Positions 8,938 through 18,422 of a stretch of 64,000 nt of DNA are shown here, one piece after another. Every line of letters starts with the position of its first letter. The first letter of the stretch is position 1. A program made the translations under genes and the position numbers. Under the pieces are notes generated by a model. The model was not told the origin of the DNA, searched no databases, and was given only the letters and a program-made list of their open reading frames with translations. This DNA comes from Ekhidna lutea. Lineage in GTDB: Bacteria; Bacteroidota; Bacteroidia; Cytophagales; Cyclobacteriaceae. The stretch spans positions 372,001 through 436,000 of the forward strand of contig NZ_FZPD01000002.1 of assembly GCF_900188325.1 (NCBI RefSeq), written 5' to 3'.

Positions 8938-10746
8938 ATGGAAGCAGCAGTAGAAAAATCAGCTTTAAAAGGCGGTGAATTTCTCATAAAAGAAACTCAG
9001 GCTAATAACATATTCATACCGGAAGAGTTCTCAGAAGAGCAAAAGATGATGGCAGCAGCCACGCTGGACTTTATTCATATGGAAATTGATCCGAATACGG
9101 AACGAATTGAAAATATGGAAGAAGGAATGATGTCCGGTCTCATGGACAAGGCTGGAGAACTGGGGTTATTAGGTGTTAATGTACCTGAAGAATATGGTGG
9201 ACTTGGGATGAGCTTCAATACAGGAATGTTAATTGCTGATATGATGGCTTCTGCAGGTTCATTTTCAACTGCTTATGGAGCGCATACTGGTATCGGTACC
9301 CTTCCAATTCTATATTACGGTACAGAAGAACAAAAAAAGAAATACCTTCCAAAACTAGCTTCAGGCGAATGGAAAGCGTGTTATTGCCTCACTGAGCCAG
9401 ACGCTGGTTCAGACGCCAATTCTGGAAAGACCAAAGCGAAACTCACAGATGATGGTAAGCATTATATCATCAACGGTCAGAAGATGTGGATTTCCAATGC
9501 TGGATTTGCCGACCTCTTTATCATCTTCGCAAAGATTGATGACGACAAAAAGTTGTCAGCATTTATAGCAGAAAGGACGTGGGATGGAATTACGATGAAT
9601 GACGAAGAAAAAAAGCTTGGGATCAAAGGCTCTTCCACCAGACAGGTTTTCTTCAATGATTTAAAGGTACCGGCTGAAAACCTACTCTCTGAAAGGGAAA
9701 ATGGATTTAAAATCGCAGTGAATGTACTTAATGTTGGCAGGATCAAACTAGGTGCTGGCTGTATAAACGGATGTAAGGATGTTGCATCTAAATCCACACA
9801 GTATGCTAATGAAAGAAAGCAGTTTGGCGTGTCTATTTCAAGCTTCGGTGCTATTAAGCAGAAGCTAGCGAAGATGGCAACAAAGACTTTCGCCACAGAA
9901 TCTGCCAGCTATAGAGCCGGACAGGATATTGAAGACTTAATTTCCAAACTGCAAAGTGATGGCCTTGAAGCTAGCGAAGCGAAGCTAAAAGGTGTAGAGC
10001 AGTACGCCATTGAGTGTGCAATGATCAAAATTCATGGATCAGAAGTGCTTGACTTCTGTGTAGATGAAGGCGTGCAGGTATATGGAGGAATGGGCTTCTC
10101 AGAGGAAGCACCAATGGCACGTGCATACAGAGATGCACGTATTACACGAATCTATGAAGGAACGAATGAGATTAATCGTATGCTCCTTGTGGGGATGATG
10201 TTTAAGAAAGCGATGAAAGGTGAAATAGATTTACTGGGACCGGCTATGGCAGTTGGTAAAGAGTTGACTGGTGTGCCTTCTTTTGATACACCAGACTTAT
10301 CTGCGCCTCTAGCTAAGGAAAAGGAAGTCATAAAGAACTTGAAGAAAGCAGTACTGATGGCAGCCGGAAAAGCAGCAGAAAAATTTGGTCCTAAGCTAGA
10401 TCATGAGCAAGAAGTGTTAATGAGTCTTGCCGACATGTTGATCGAAGTATACGTGGCAGAATCAACCATTTTGAGGACTGAAAAGCTGATTAGTAAATAT
10501 GGAGAAGAAGGTAGCAAATTGTATCAAAACATGGCTAAGCTATACCTATATGAAGCTGTTACTAAAATCAAAAATGCTGGTGATGAAGCAGTAGCCTGTT
10601 TCGCAGAGGGTGACGAGTTAAGAGTAATGCTTATGGGATTGAAGCGATTCACAAAAATGGACCCTGTCAATACCAAAGAGTTAAGACAAGCCGTTGCTGA
10701 TGTGATGATAAAGGAAAATAAGTTTCCTTATTCACTGTACAACTAA
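8938..10746 (+). CDS. Acyl-CoA dehydrogenase, long C-terminally extended form
   Basis: A 602-residue flavoenzyme of fatty-acid beta-oxidation that oxidises acyl-CoA to enoyl-CoA. Visible motifs: the FAD-binding LTEPDAGSD (151-159) and QKMWISNAG, RKQFG near the middle, QVYGGMGF (380-387), and YEGTNEINR with the catalytic Glu at about 407. The extra 170 or so C-terminal residues are as in very-long-chain dehydrogenases and FadE-like Bacillus enzymes, so long acyl substrates are likely. The gene stands alone, with a terminator at its end and an operator-like repeat pair upstream, consistent with fatty-acid-responsive control. No thiolase or hydratase gene adjoins it. Confidence 0.95.
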   Translation: MEAAVEKSALKGGEFLIKETQANNIFIPEEFSEEQKMMAAATLDFIHMEIDPNTERIENMEEGMMSGLMDKAGELGLLGVNVPEEYGGLGMSFNTGMLIADMMASAGSFSTAYGAHTGIGTLPILYYGTEEQKKKYLPKLASGEWKACYCLTEPDAGSDANSGKTKAKLTDDGKHYIINGQKMWISNAGFADLFIIFAKIDDDKKLSAFIAERTWDGITMNDEEKKLGIKGSSTRQVFFNDLKVPAENLLSERENGFKIAVNVLNVGRIKLGAGCINGCKDVASKSTQYANERKQFGVSISSFGAIKQKLAKMATKTFATESASYRAGQDIEDLISKLQSDGLEASEAKLKGVEQYAIECAMIKIHGSEVLDFCVDEGVQVYGGMGFSEEAPMARAYRDARITRIYEGTNEINRMLLVGMMFKKAMKGEIDLLGPAMAVGKELTGVPSFDTPDLSAPLAKEKEVIKNLKKAVLMAAGKAAEKFGPKLDHEQEVLMSLADMLIEVYVAESTILRTEKLISKYGEEGSKLYQNMAKLYLYEAVTKIKNAGDEAVACFAEGDELRVMLMGLKRFTKMDPVNTKELRQAVADVMIKENKFPYSLYN

Positions 10747-10770
10747 GTAAGTTTCTTTACGTAACTAATA

Positions 10771-10796
10771 AAACCGGCCATTGGTCGGTTTTTTTG
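10771..10796 (+). terminator. Rho-independent terminator
   Basis: The stem AAACCGGCC/GGTCGGTTT (one G-T pair) with a tiny loop is followed by seven T. It ends the acyl-CoA dehydrogenase transcript. Confidence 0.9.
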
Positions 10797-10859
10797 TATA
10801 CGGGTTTGTTTTGGATACAATTAAAAATAGCTTTGTGATGGACGCAATAGCATCCAACA

Positions 10860-12290
10860 ATGGAAGAATTCAATAAGAAATTAACCACGAAGGAGAAAGC
10901 TTTACAGCTGAATCTGGATACCAGAATTTACGGCACAGTTGCTGAAATTGGTGGAGGACAAGAAGTAGCCGCATACTTTTTTAAGGCAGGAGCAGCATCT
11001 GGAACCATAGCAAAGACCATGTCTGCCTATGACATGACATTCAGTGATGCCATTTATGGCAAATGTGATCGCTATGTGTCACAGGAAAAACTGATGAAAA
11101 TGCTGGATAGGGAGTATACCTTACTCGACCAGCGGCTGACTCAACGAGCGAAAAAGAGTACATTTTTTGCATTTTCCAACACTGTAGAAACAATCAACTA
11201 TAACCGAAGCAATGAAGGTCACGGTTGGATGGGTATCCGCTTTCAAAGACACTCTCAAACCGAGCCCAACGAATGCATCATCCATGTTTCGCTAAAAGAC
11301 AGAGATGCAGAATGGCAGCAGCAGGTGCTTGGCATTGTGGGTGTCAACCTCATACACTCTTGCTATACATACAATACTTCTGAAGAAATTATCGACTCAC
11401 TGGTTGATAATGTAAGAAAGGATAGATTAGAGATTGATATGTTTAGCATATCAGGCCCAGACTTTCATCATGTAGACAACCGCTTGATGACGCTTAAGCT
11501 TGTAAAGAATGGGTTGACTAAAGTGGCTATGTTTGGTCCGGATAAAGAGGTTACCCTTCCTTCAGATATTATCTATCGTAAAAATGCAATTGTTTTGAGG
11601 GGAAGATTCCGGCCGGTCACACATGTAAATGTAGACATGATGATTACCGGAATGCGAGCTTTCAAAAAGGAGTTAGGGCATTCAAAAGACATTGTTTCCG
11701 TAGTAGAGATCACATTAAAAGATCTTACACTCGCAGGAGAGTTGGATGAACAAGACTACCTCGATAGAGTGGACCTTCTCTGTTCTCTAGGTCAAAATGT
11801 GATGATTTCGAATTACCAGGAACACTATAAACTTGCTGGCTACCTATCGCAATTCATCAAGGATAAAACCCTTGGAATTGTAATTGGTCTAAACAACCTC
11901 TCTCAGATTTTTGATGAAAAGTATTATCAAAACTTAGATGGCGGAATCCTTGAATCATTCGCTCGTTTGTTTGGAAGCAATGTAAAGTTGTTTGTATATC
12001 CTATCATAGATTCAAAAACAGGAAACATCAAAACGGGGAATGACTTCTCCCCTGACCGACATCTTCAAAGCCTATTCTATTACTTTGTAGAGAATCATAA
12101 GATTTTAAGTATTCCTGATGCCAAGACTGATAATCTACATATTATCTCTGATCAGGTTCTCGATATGATCCAAAATGATGAAGATGGATGGGAAGATATG
12201 GTGCCAAACAGAGTTTCAGAAGCAATCAAAGAAAATCATTTATTCAATTATCCATATGAGATTGAGATGGATGAGGAAGACCTCTCCTAA
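10860..12290 (+). CDS. Conserved cytoplasmic protein of unknown function (476 aa)
   Basis: No signal peptide or membrane segment is visible. The N-terminal half is dominated by strongly patterned segments such as YGTVAEIGGGQEVAAYFFKAG, ASGTIAKTMSAYDM, SNEGHGWMGIRFQ and GIVGVNLIHSC, which I recall as typical of a family widespread in Bacteroidota and other phyla. To my recollection some homologs carry transferred names such as nicotinate-nucleotide adenylyltransferase; I see no HxGH motif or other support for that. The C-terminus is acidic. It is monocistronic between the acyl-CoA dehydrogenase and the symporter gene. Function cannot be assigned. Confidence 0.85.
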   Translation: MEEFNKKLTTKEKALQLNLDTRIYGTVAEIGGGQEVAAYFFKAGAASGTIAKTMSAYDMTFSDAIYGKCDRYVSQEKLMKMLDREYTLLDQRLTQRAKKSTFFAFSNTVETINYNRSNEGHGWMGIRFQRHSQTEPNECIIHVSLKDRDAEWQQQVLGIVGVNLIHSCYTYNTSEEIIDSLVDNVRKDRLEIDMFSISGPDFHHVDNRLMTLKLVKNGLTKVAMFGPDKEVTLPSDIIYRKNAIVLRGRFRPVTHVNVDMMITGMRAFKKELGHSKDIVSVVEITLKDLTLAGELDEQDYLDRVDLLCSLGQNVMISNYQEHYKLAGYLSQFIKDKTLGIVIGLNNLSQIFDEKYYQNLDGGILESFARLFGSNVKLFVYPIIDSKTGNIKTGNDFSPDRHLQSLFYYFVENHKILSIPDAKTDNLHIISDQVLDMIQNDEDGWEDMVPNRVSEAIKENHLFNYPYEIEMDEEDLS

Positions 12291-12369
12291 CAAGTTGTAA
12301 AAAATGGCCTTTGTGGCTATCCTCCTTTTGCTATATTTGGCGCTTCAACCTAAAATCTAAAATTAGTAT

Positions 12370-13758
12370 ATGAGTGCACGCGGTAACTTTTCCAGCAGAA
12401 TTGGATTCATCTTGGCAGCTGCTGGATCAGCAGTTGGGCTGGGGAATATTTGGAAATTTCCTTTTGAAGTAGCAGATGGCGGTGGTGCAGCATTCGTACT
12501 CATTTATTTGATTTTTGCGTTCATTCTTTGCTTTCCTGTAATGGTCACTGAAGTGGCCATTGGAAGAAAGACAGAGAAAAACCCCATCGGTGCATTTAAT
12601 GCATTAGGCTTCAGAAGATGGAATATTATTGGAAAATTCGGAATTCTTTGTGGTGTATTAATACTCTCCTTTTATAATGTTGTTGCTGGCTGGGCATTTG
12701 GATACTTCCTGGAAATGATCGTGGGTAACTTCGGAATTGGTGACACCTTCGGAACATTCACCTCAGATATCGTAAAGGTTGGTGGCTATGCAGTCGTCTT
12801 CATGCTTACAACTGCCTACATCGTATCAAAAGGAGTATCAGGTGGTATAGAAAAGCTAGCAAAAATTTTGATGCCTACATTGATCATTATGATTTTATCA
12901 TTGGTGGCATACTCTTTTACTCTCCCGAATGCCATAGAAGGAGTAAAATATTATTTAGTTCCTGATCTCTCTAAACTCACCAATGTAAATACAATTGGAG
13001 GGGCATTGAGACAGGCATTCTTCTCACTTTCTCTGGGTATGGGAGCCCTTATCACTTACGGATCCTATCTTTCTAAAAAGGAAAATATTGTAAGCTCTTC
13101 TGTTATGATAACGCTGTTTGATGTTGGGATTGCTTTCATCGCAGGATTAATGATGTTTCCTCTAGTAGCATACAATCTAGGTGGTGAAATGAGTAATGTT
13201 CAGGGAGGTGCAGGATTAATCTTTGTCACTTTGCCAGGTGTATTTGAAACGCTTGGAGGAACGCTTGGCGTAATTGTAGGAGGGTTTTTCTTCCTTCTCC
13301 TATCATTTGCAGCTTTAACTTCTACTGTATCACTATTGGAAGTCCCTGTGTCATTCGTAGTAGATGAGTATAAAATGAAGAGAACCAAAGCTGTAATTAT
13401 CATGTCAGCAATCATTTTCATTATTGGATTGCCTTCTTTGGTAGGGAATGGTTACAGTGAGTTTTTTACAAATGCGTTTAAACTCCCTGGGGGCTCAACT
13501 GATTTTATGACATTAGTCGGCTATATCACAGATGTTTTACTCATGTTTGGTGGATTCCTAATTGTAACATTTGCTGCGTACGTATGGAAGAAGGAAAATC
13601 TTGCAGAGGAAATTTCTCAAGGATATCCGGGATTTAATGATAGCATTATCAAAAAGCTTTTGAACTTCTGTATCTCTTATCTATGCCCTGTGCTACTTGC
13701 TCTACTGTTTGTGATGGTCGTGCTCAATAACTTTTTCGGGATCAACTTGCTAGGGTAG
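12370..13758 (+). CDS. Sodium-dependent transporter of the SNF/NSS family
   Basis: The protein has 462 residues and about 11-12 transmembrane helices. The N-terminal segment SRIGFILAAAGSAVGLGNIWKFPF is the signature first helix of neurotransmitter:sodium symporters, with unwound GSAVGLGN contributing to the sodium and substrate sites. GALITYGSYLSKKENI and the segment SFAALTSTVSLLEVPVS are also characteristic. Bacterial members such as LeuT and MhsT import amino acids with sodium. The substrate cannot be told. It is followed by a convergent gene two bases away. Confidence 0.95.
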   Translation: MSARGNFSSRIGFILAAAGSAVGLGNIWKFPFEVADGGGAAFVLIYLIFAFILCFPVMVTEVAIGRKTEKNPIGAFNALGFRRWNIIGKFGILCGVLILSFYNVVAGWAFGYFLEMIVGNFGIGDTFGTFTSDIVKVGGYAVVFMLTTAYIVSKGVSGGIEKLAKILMPTLIIMILSLVAYSFTLPNAIEGVKYYLVPDLSKLTNVNTIGGALRQAFFSLSLGMGALITYGSYLSKKENIVSSSVMITLFDVGIAFIAGLMMFPLVAYNLGGEMSNVQGGAGLIFVTLPGVFETLGGTLGVIVGGFFFLLLSFAALTSTVSLLEVPVSFVVDEYKMKRTKAVIIMSAIIFIIGLPSLVGNGYSEFFTNAFKLPGGSTDFMTLVGYITDVLLMFGGFLIVTFAAYVWKKENLAEEISQGYPGFNDSIIKKLLNFCISYLCPVLLALLFVMVVLNNFFGINLLG

Positions 13759-13759
13759 A

Positions 13760-14572
13760 TCACTCCTTAATAAAGGTCCCAGGATCTTTCCCATTAAAAT
13801 ATATGACGTACTGTCCTTGTCTTAGGACGGTTACGTCTATTTCATTTCCTTGCCCCTCCAGTACCATTTTCTGTCCGGCATCATAAATTTCATAGTGTGT
13901 AGATCTGGAAAGATATAATCGGGTTTTTGCTGATTTTGGCTTGAACTCAACAGGTTCGGGATAAAAATCAAAATCCACTTCCCTTGAATATAAATATTTG
14001 GTCCTGCTTCCACGTGGAAAATTATAGCGCACTCTGTATTTATTTGCACCTTCTTCTAAATTTGGATAATACGTATAATCGACCCCTTCATACCTACCGA
14101 TTGCTTGTTGCACTTCCTGATCAACCCAAATTCCGTTATTTAACCTTTCTATCTCAAACTCTCCTACTCCGGTTTCGCCTTTGGTTGACCATACTAAAGC
14201 AGAGTCTGTTAAAGAAATATCTACAAATCTGAAAATTGTATGGAAAAGAATAGCTTCAGGATTAATGATCGTAGGAATACATACAGAATCCTTATGTACC
14301 AATCTTATTTTAACGGGTGTATACAGGTCAAACCCTTCAAAATCGATCTTGATTGCGCTTAATTTATTGTTAAGATCAACCTGACGTTCATTGATTAGTA
14401 TCTTCTCAATACAAAATCTTCTATCTGTTCTATCGAATGGGTTTTGAATAAAAAGTGTCTTCCCCTGGTATACCCCGGCGAGGTTGGTTTCAATCTTGGG
14501 GTCTACCTGAGCTTGTATTGAGTTGAATCCAAATACAGTAAGTGCTAAAAAACAGATTTTCTTATTCATCAA
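13760..14572 (-). CDS. Exported protein with a degenerate T9SS-type C-terminal domain
   Basis: This 270-residue protein starts with a signal peptide (MMNKKICFLALTVFGFNSIQA). A middle segment, SLTDSALVWSTKGETGVGEFEIER, is like the fibronectin-like module that precedes T9SS signals. The last 55 residues (RLYLSRSTHYEIYDAGQKM to GQYVIYFNGKDPGTFIKE) follow the pattern of the T9SS type A sorting domain but lack the usual YPNP entry motif. It may be an exported cell-surface protein or one that has lost sorting. It converges on the symporter gene. No enzymatic domain is seen. Confidence 0.7.
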   Translation of the reverse strand: MMNKKICFLALTVFGFNSIQAQVDPKIETNLAGVYQGKTLFIQNPFDRTDRRFCIEKILINERQVDLNNKLSAIKIDFEGFDLYTPVKIRLVHKDSVCIPTIINPEAILFHTIFRFVDISLTDSALVWSTKGETGVGEFEIERLNNGIWVDQEVQQAIGRYEGVDYTYYPNLEEGANKYRVRYNFPRGSRTKYLYSREVDFDFYPEPVEFKPKSAKTRLYLSRSTHYEIYDAGQKMVLEGQGNEIDVTVLRQGQYVIYFNGKDPGTFIKE

Positions 14573-14740
14573 AGAAATTTGTCATTGCCACTTCAAACAT
14601 GATGCTACCATAATGAAAAGTATCAATTATTTCGATGAGTACACGTAATAACCCACTCAAATATTTTACAATTAGTAATAAATAAAGAATAATTATTAAT
14701 ATTTTTACTTTTCAACCAGCTGTATAAGAACCGTGCTCAC

Positions 14741-14962
14741 ATGACAGATACACTTCTTATATGGTTTAATCCTGATCGTCAGCTATACGAAATCGGGCCT
14801 TATTATGACTTTATAACTCTGGCATCCTCCAGTAAAAATGAGGACAGGTTTGAAGTTTTATATGAATTCAACACGGAGACAGTCCGTGTTGCTGACAAAA
14901 TAATAAGGTCGCTAAATAAGGTTAGGGACATGACCTTCCCCTCACACGTTAAATCAAGGTAA
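14741..14962 (+). CDS. Small conserved protein of unknown function
   Basis: A 73-residue frame without signal peptide: MTDTLLIWFNPDRQLYEIG, then an acidic middle (DRFEVLYEF) and a helix ADKIIRSLNKVR. The composition is protein-like and it lies 19 bases ahead of the DUF4136 lipoprotein gene on the same strand. I think similar short proteins exist in related Cytophagales, but I cannot name a family. The gene is supported by position and codon pattern only. Confidence 0.6.
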   Translation: MTDTLLIWFNPDRQLYEIGPYYDFITLASSSKNEDRFEVLYEFNTETVRVADKIIRSLNKVRDMTFPSHVKSR

Positions 14963-14981
14963 TTGCATAAATTAGCCACTC

Positions 14982-15539
14982 ATGAAAAAGTGGATTTTTA
15001 TTGCATTTATTTCGCTTTCTGGTTGTAGTCCAAGAGTGGTTTCATACTTAAATGAGAATGCACACTTTAAGACTTTCGAAACTTACAGGCTCGTTAGCGC
15101 CAAGTCCGAATCAAAAAATGTAGCGCCTGAAAACTCTATGATTTTTGACCTGATCAGACAAAACATTCATAATGAAATGGAGCGACGCGATTATATAAAA
15201 TCTAATGTCACGCCTGATTTAACCCTAAGATATGAAGTCGTCTCTAACACGAGAGTAGAAAATGATAACAATCAAAATTTTGGCCTTTACCCAACATTTC
15301 GAATAAACTCCAGAACTATTTACGAATCGATCTTACTGCTGGAGCTAACGGATCAAAATAAAAAACTAGTTTGGCAAGGAAGTTATGATCTGGCACAGGA
15401 AAAGAAAGAAAAGAAAGCATCAAGGGCAATTGAGAAAGCTGTGGGACATATCTTCACCACTTTCCCGTACAGAGCTAAATCCACTCTTATCGATGAGAGC
15501 TTAAAATCCAACAACAAAAAGAAAGAAAGCAAGAAATGA
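14982..15539 (+). CDS. DUF4136-type lipoprotein
   Basis: The 185-residue protein starts with a short lipoprotein signal (MKKWIFIAFISLSGC, Cys15). The rest follows the DUF4136 pattern: HFKTFETYRLV near the start, MERRDYIKSNVTPDLTLRYEVV in the middle, and LLLELTDQNKKLVWQGSYD near the end. The family is anchored in the envelope and its function is unknown. The C-terminus is strongly Lys/Ser rich. The stop overlaps the start of the NhaC gene by four bases, so the two are translationally coupled. Confidence 0.85.
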   Translation: MKKWIFIAFISLSGCSPRVVSYLNENAHFKTFETYRLVSAKSESKNVAPENSMIFDLIRQNIHNEMERRDYIKSNVTPDLTLRYEVVSNTRVENDNNQNFGLYPTFRINSRTIYESILLLELTDQNKKLVWQGSYDLAQEKKEKKASRAIEKAVGHIFTTFPYRAKSTLIDESLKSNNKKKESKK

Positions 15540-16951
15540 CAGATTACGGTTTTTGGTCTTTGATACCACCCTTATTAGCCATTGGTTTAGCTATCAGAAC
15601 AAAACAGGTTGTCTTTTCACTCTCGCTAGGAATTTTTGTCGGATACTTAATTATTCAAAAGGGCAATTTGTTTGAGGGATTTCTATCGACCATTACTGCG
15701 TTTGTAGATGTGTTTCAGAGCAAAGGAAATACAAGAACGATCGTGCTGACGCTAATTATTGGCGCACTAATCCAATTAATAAAATATTCTGGAGGCATCA
15801 ATGGATTCATCAATTGGGTGCAAAAACGACTTGCAGGACAAAGCAACTTTAAAGGAAAAGTACAGGCCACTTCAGCGCTAACAGGCTTTCTTATTTTCGT
15901 AGAATCTAACATTTCCATTCTTACCGTTGGGACAATATTCAGGCCCCTTTTTGATAAGCATAAAATCCCACGTGAAAAGCTGGCATATCTGGCAGATTCC
16001 AGTTCAGCACCATCTTGCGTACTATTTCCATTAAATGCTTGGGGAGCATACGTAATGGGGCTTCTGTTAGCCTTTCCTGAGGTAGATCCTTTCCAAACGT
16101 TGATCTACTCCATCCCATTTAACTTCTATGCAATACTAACGCTAGGCTTTGTTTTCTGGCTGGCACTCTCAGGGAAGGAATTCGGTGAAATGAAAAAATT
16201 TGCGGAGAGAAAGCAGCCTCAACATGAACACAATGACAATACGGAAGACCGGACATCTTCACCTCTGAATATGGTTGTACCCATTGCGACGATGGTTTTA
16301 ACCATGCCATTTTTTCTGATTTATGGTGGATGGGATGCAGGATTAGAAGGTGGATTTACTGATAAAATCTGGAACAGTATCAGTAATGGATCAGGATCAG
16401 AAGCAGTATTAAATGCGTGCTTCGCAGGATTCCTTACAGCAGCTATCATGTACGGTTTTCAGAAAATGCTTACGATCAAAACCTTTATCGATCAGTCATT
16501 CAAGGGAATGAATGATATGGTAGTAATGGCTGTGCTTATGGTATTGGCATTTGCAATTGGAAACCTTTGTAATGAGCTTGGAACCGGAATCTACGTTTCC
16601 AGAGTTACCTCTGCCTGGTTGATTCCGGAAGTGGCTCCAGCACTTATCTTCATAATAAGCAGTTTCATAGCTTTTGCAACGGGCACCTCATGGGGCACAT
16701 TCGCAATCATGATATCCATTGGTGTACCTCTGAGCTTTGCCGTAGATGCTAATCTTTATTTGGTTATCGCTGCTGTGCTTGGTGGTGGTGTATTTGGTGA
16801 TCACTGCTCTCCTATCTCCGATACCACGCTTATCGCTTCTGTAGCATCAGGGTGTGATCATATAGACCATGTGAGAACACAATTACCTTATGCGCTCTTT
16901 ACTGGTGGATTAGCAATACTTTGTTACTTGATTGCAGGTTTTATTTTCTAA
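15536..16951 (+). CDS. NhaC-family sodium/proton antiporter
   Basis: The 471-residue integral membrane protein has about 11-12 hydrophobic helices. The conserved segments FVESNISILTVGTIFRPLFDKHKIPREKLAYLADSSSAPSC and GGGVFGDHCSPISDTTLIASVASGCDHIDHVRTQLPYA are those of NhaC-type antiporters and related Na+/dicarboxylate or malate exchangers. It most likely exchanges sodium for protons at the inner membrane, for pH and salt balance. It overlaps the upstream lipoprotein gene. Substrate choice within the family is not decidable. Confidence 0.9.
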   Translation: MTDYGFWSLIPPLLAIGLAIRTKQVVFSLSLGIFVGYLIIQKGNLFEGFLSTITAFVDVFQSKGNTRTIVLTLIIGALIQLIKYSGGINGFINWVQKRLAGQSNFKGKVQATSALTGFLIFVESNISILTVGTIFRPLFDKHKIPREKLAYLADSSSAPSCVLFPLNAWGAYVMGLLLAFPEVDPFQTLIYSIPFNFYAILTLGFVFWLALSGKEFGEMKKFAERKQPQHEHNDNTEDRTSSPLNMVVPIATMVLTMPFFLIYGGWDAGLEGGFTDKIWNSISNGSGSEAVLNACFAGFLTAAIMYGFQKMLTIKTFIDQSFKGMNDMVVMAVLMVLAFAIGNLCNELGTGIYVSRVTSAWLIPEVAPALIFIISSFIAFATGTSWGTFAIMISIGVPLSFAVDANLYLVIAAVLGGGVFGDHCSPISDTTLIASVASGCDHIDHVRTQLPYALFTGGLAILCYLIAGFIF

Positions 16952-16963
16952 ATCCAACATTGA

Positions 16964-17551
16964 TTACTTACAGTAATCATTCACGGCTTTTTTAGCCTCA
17001 GGAACGTTTAATGATTGCGCGAATTTGAAATCTTCACATGCAGATCGCATATTTTCCTTACCAACTTTAACCGCTCCACGATAAAGATAAGCTTCACCGA
17101 AATCACGATTGATGGCTATGGCATTATTGTAAGACTCCAGCGCTTGATCGAAGTATCCAAGCTGATGTTCGGCTCTACCGGCCAGAAAGTGAGCTTGAGC
17201 AGAATTCTCATTTAAGTCAATAACACTTCCGGTATAAATCAATACCTTATTGAATTCCTGATTATTATATGCAGTCTTAGCCAGACTCAAATACGCACTA
17301 ATATGCTTAGGGTCCAACTCGATTATGGTCTCAAAGTCTTTGATCGCTTTTTCTGACTGGCCCACTTCTTCGTAAGAACGCCCCCTATTATAAAGACTCT
17401 TGATATGATCCGGATGAGTTGAGAGGTATGAAGAATAAGCTTCAATTGCCTCTTCATACTTTTCATCGTCGAAAAGGTCGTCTCCACTGATCGAATCCTG
17501 AGAGTTACAACCTAAGAGCAAAAGAGCTAGTACTGGTATTAGATATTTCAT
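16964..17551 (-). CDS. TPR-repeat lipoprotein
   Basis: Starting at the ATG 17551 gives a perfect lipoprotein signal (MKYLIPVLALLLLGC, Cys15); seven codons upstream are unlikely. The 195-residue protein then consists of about four to five tetratricopeptide repeats (for example YEEAIEAYSSYLSTHPDHIKSLYNRG and FDQALESYNNAIAINRDFGEAYLYRG) and ends in MRSACEDFKFAQSLNVPEAKKAVNDYC. It is probably an envelope scaffold. It sits 32 bases downstream of the DUF3108 gene on the same strand. The precise partner is unknown. Confidence 0.9.
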   Translation of the reverse strand: MKYLIPVLALLLLGCNSQDSISGDDLFDDEKYEEAIEAYSSYLSTHPDHIKSLYNRGRSYEEVGQSEKAIKDFETIIELDPKHISAYLSLAKTAYNNQEFNKVLIYTGSVIDLNENSAQAHFLAGRAEHQLGYFDQALESYNNAIAINRDFGEAYLYRGAVKVGKENMRSACEDFKFAQSLNVPEAKKAVNDYCK

Positions 17552-17583
17552 GTGCTTGTATAAAGTGCGCAAAAGTAGACTGA

Positions 17584-18372
17584 TTATTCAAAATCAATCC
17601 CGCTTTTTACATTTTTATACGAAGTAAGCTCACAATAAGCTGTCCCAAATTTCATATTAGCTGAAACTCTTAAAGGAAGCCTGTTGGCATCAGCTGAGAC
17701 CCAAAAGGTAACCGCATCTTTCCCGACAAAAACGCTATTTTTCTCCATTATAGGAACAACCTTATGACAATTGATCTCTCCTACCTTGGTGTTTACCATT
17801 TCAATTCCATGGTAAACCATTTCAAAATCATAAAACTTTTTGTCAAAAAAGGCATCAAGCTGAATTGTATCCCCCTTTTTCATGTTCCTGTAATCGAGAC
17901 TTCTGGCGTACATCAAACCACCCATCATATCAAAGACATTGTCTTTTTCTAACTCATAAAACCTTGTAGGTCTTGGTCTAGGTTCTGTAGGTGAAGTTTG
18001 TTCAAACCTGATATTCATGGAGTCATAGTCAAAGAATACCTCTTCTTCTAACTCATAGTCTCCTTCTGAAAGATCTCGATAGGAGTAATATGGACGGAAA
18101 GTATTTTTATCAATTACAGCTCCCCATTTATCATCTACTTTTGAGAAAACACCCGCCAAACCGGCAGTTTTCCCAGCTACATTAATTTCGATACACTCGC
18201 GTCCATCTCTTTCAATGTATTTGTTAGATACTTGAAAAGTGCCACGACCAATCGTGAACCATCCATATGATAGTTTGAACTGTAGTTCCTCCCCTTTACT
18301 AACAGGTTTATTTTCAACAACTTGAGCGTTGGAAAGCAACCCACCTAATAGTAACAATGCAATTGTTTTCAT
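17584..18372 (-). CDS. DUF3108-domain exported protein
   Basis: The ATG at 18372 gives a signal peptide (MKTIALLLLGGLLSNAQ) and a 262-residue protein; nine upstream codons are rejected. The mature part matches DUF3108: KGEELQFKLSYGWFTIGRGTFQVS, then RDGRECIEINVAGKTAGLAGVFSKVDDKW, and a C-terminal half with KVVPIMEKNSVFVGKDAVTFWVSADANRLPLRV. This beta-rich envelope family of unknown function is commonly encoded next to dapD or TPR genes in Bacteroidota. It follows dapD by about 50 bases on the same strand. Confidence 0.88.
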   Translation of the reverse strand: MKTIALLLLGGLLSNAQVVENKPVSKGEELQFKLSYGWFTIGRGTFQVSNKYIERDGRECIEINVAGKTAGLAGVFSKVDDKWGAVIDKNTFRPYYSYRDLSEGDYELEEEVFFDYDSMNIRFEQTSPTEPRPRPTRFYELEKDNVFDMMGGLMYARSLDYRNMKKGDTIQLDAFFDKKFYDFEMVYHGIEMVNTKVGEINCHKVVPIMEKNSVFVGKDAVTFWVSADANRLPLRVSANMKFGTAYCELTSYKNVKSGIDFE

Positions 18373-18422
18373 TATTCTAACAGTTGGTACGCATTCCATA
18401 ACTGCAACTAGAGTGCCATTTA

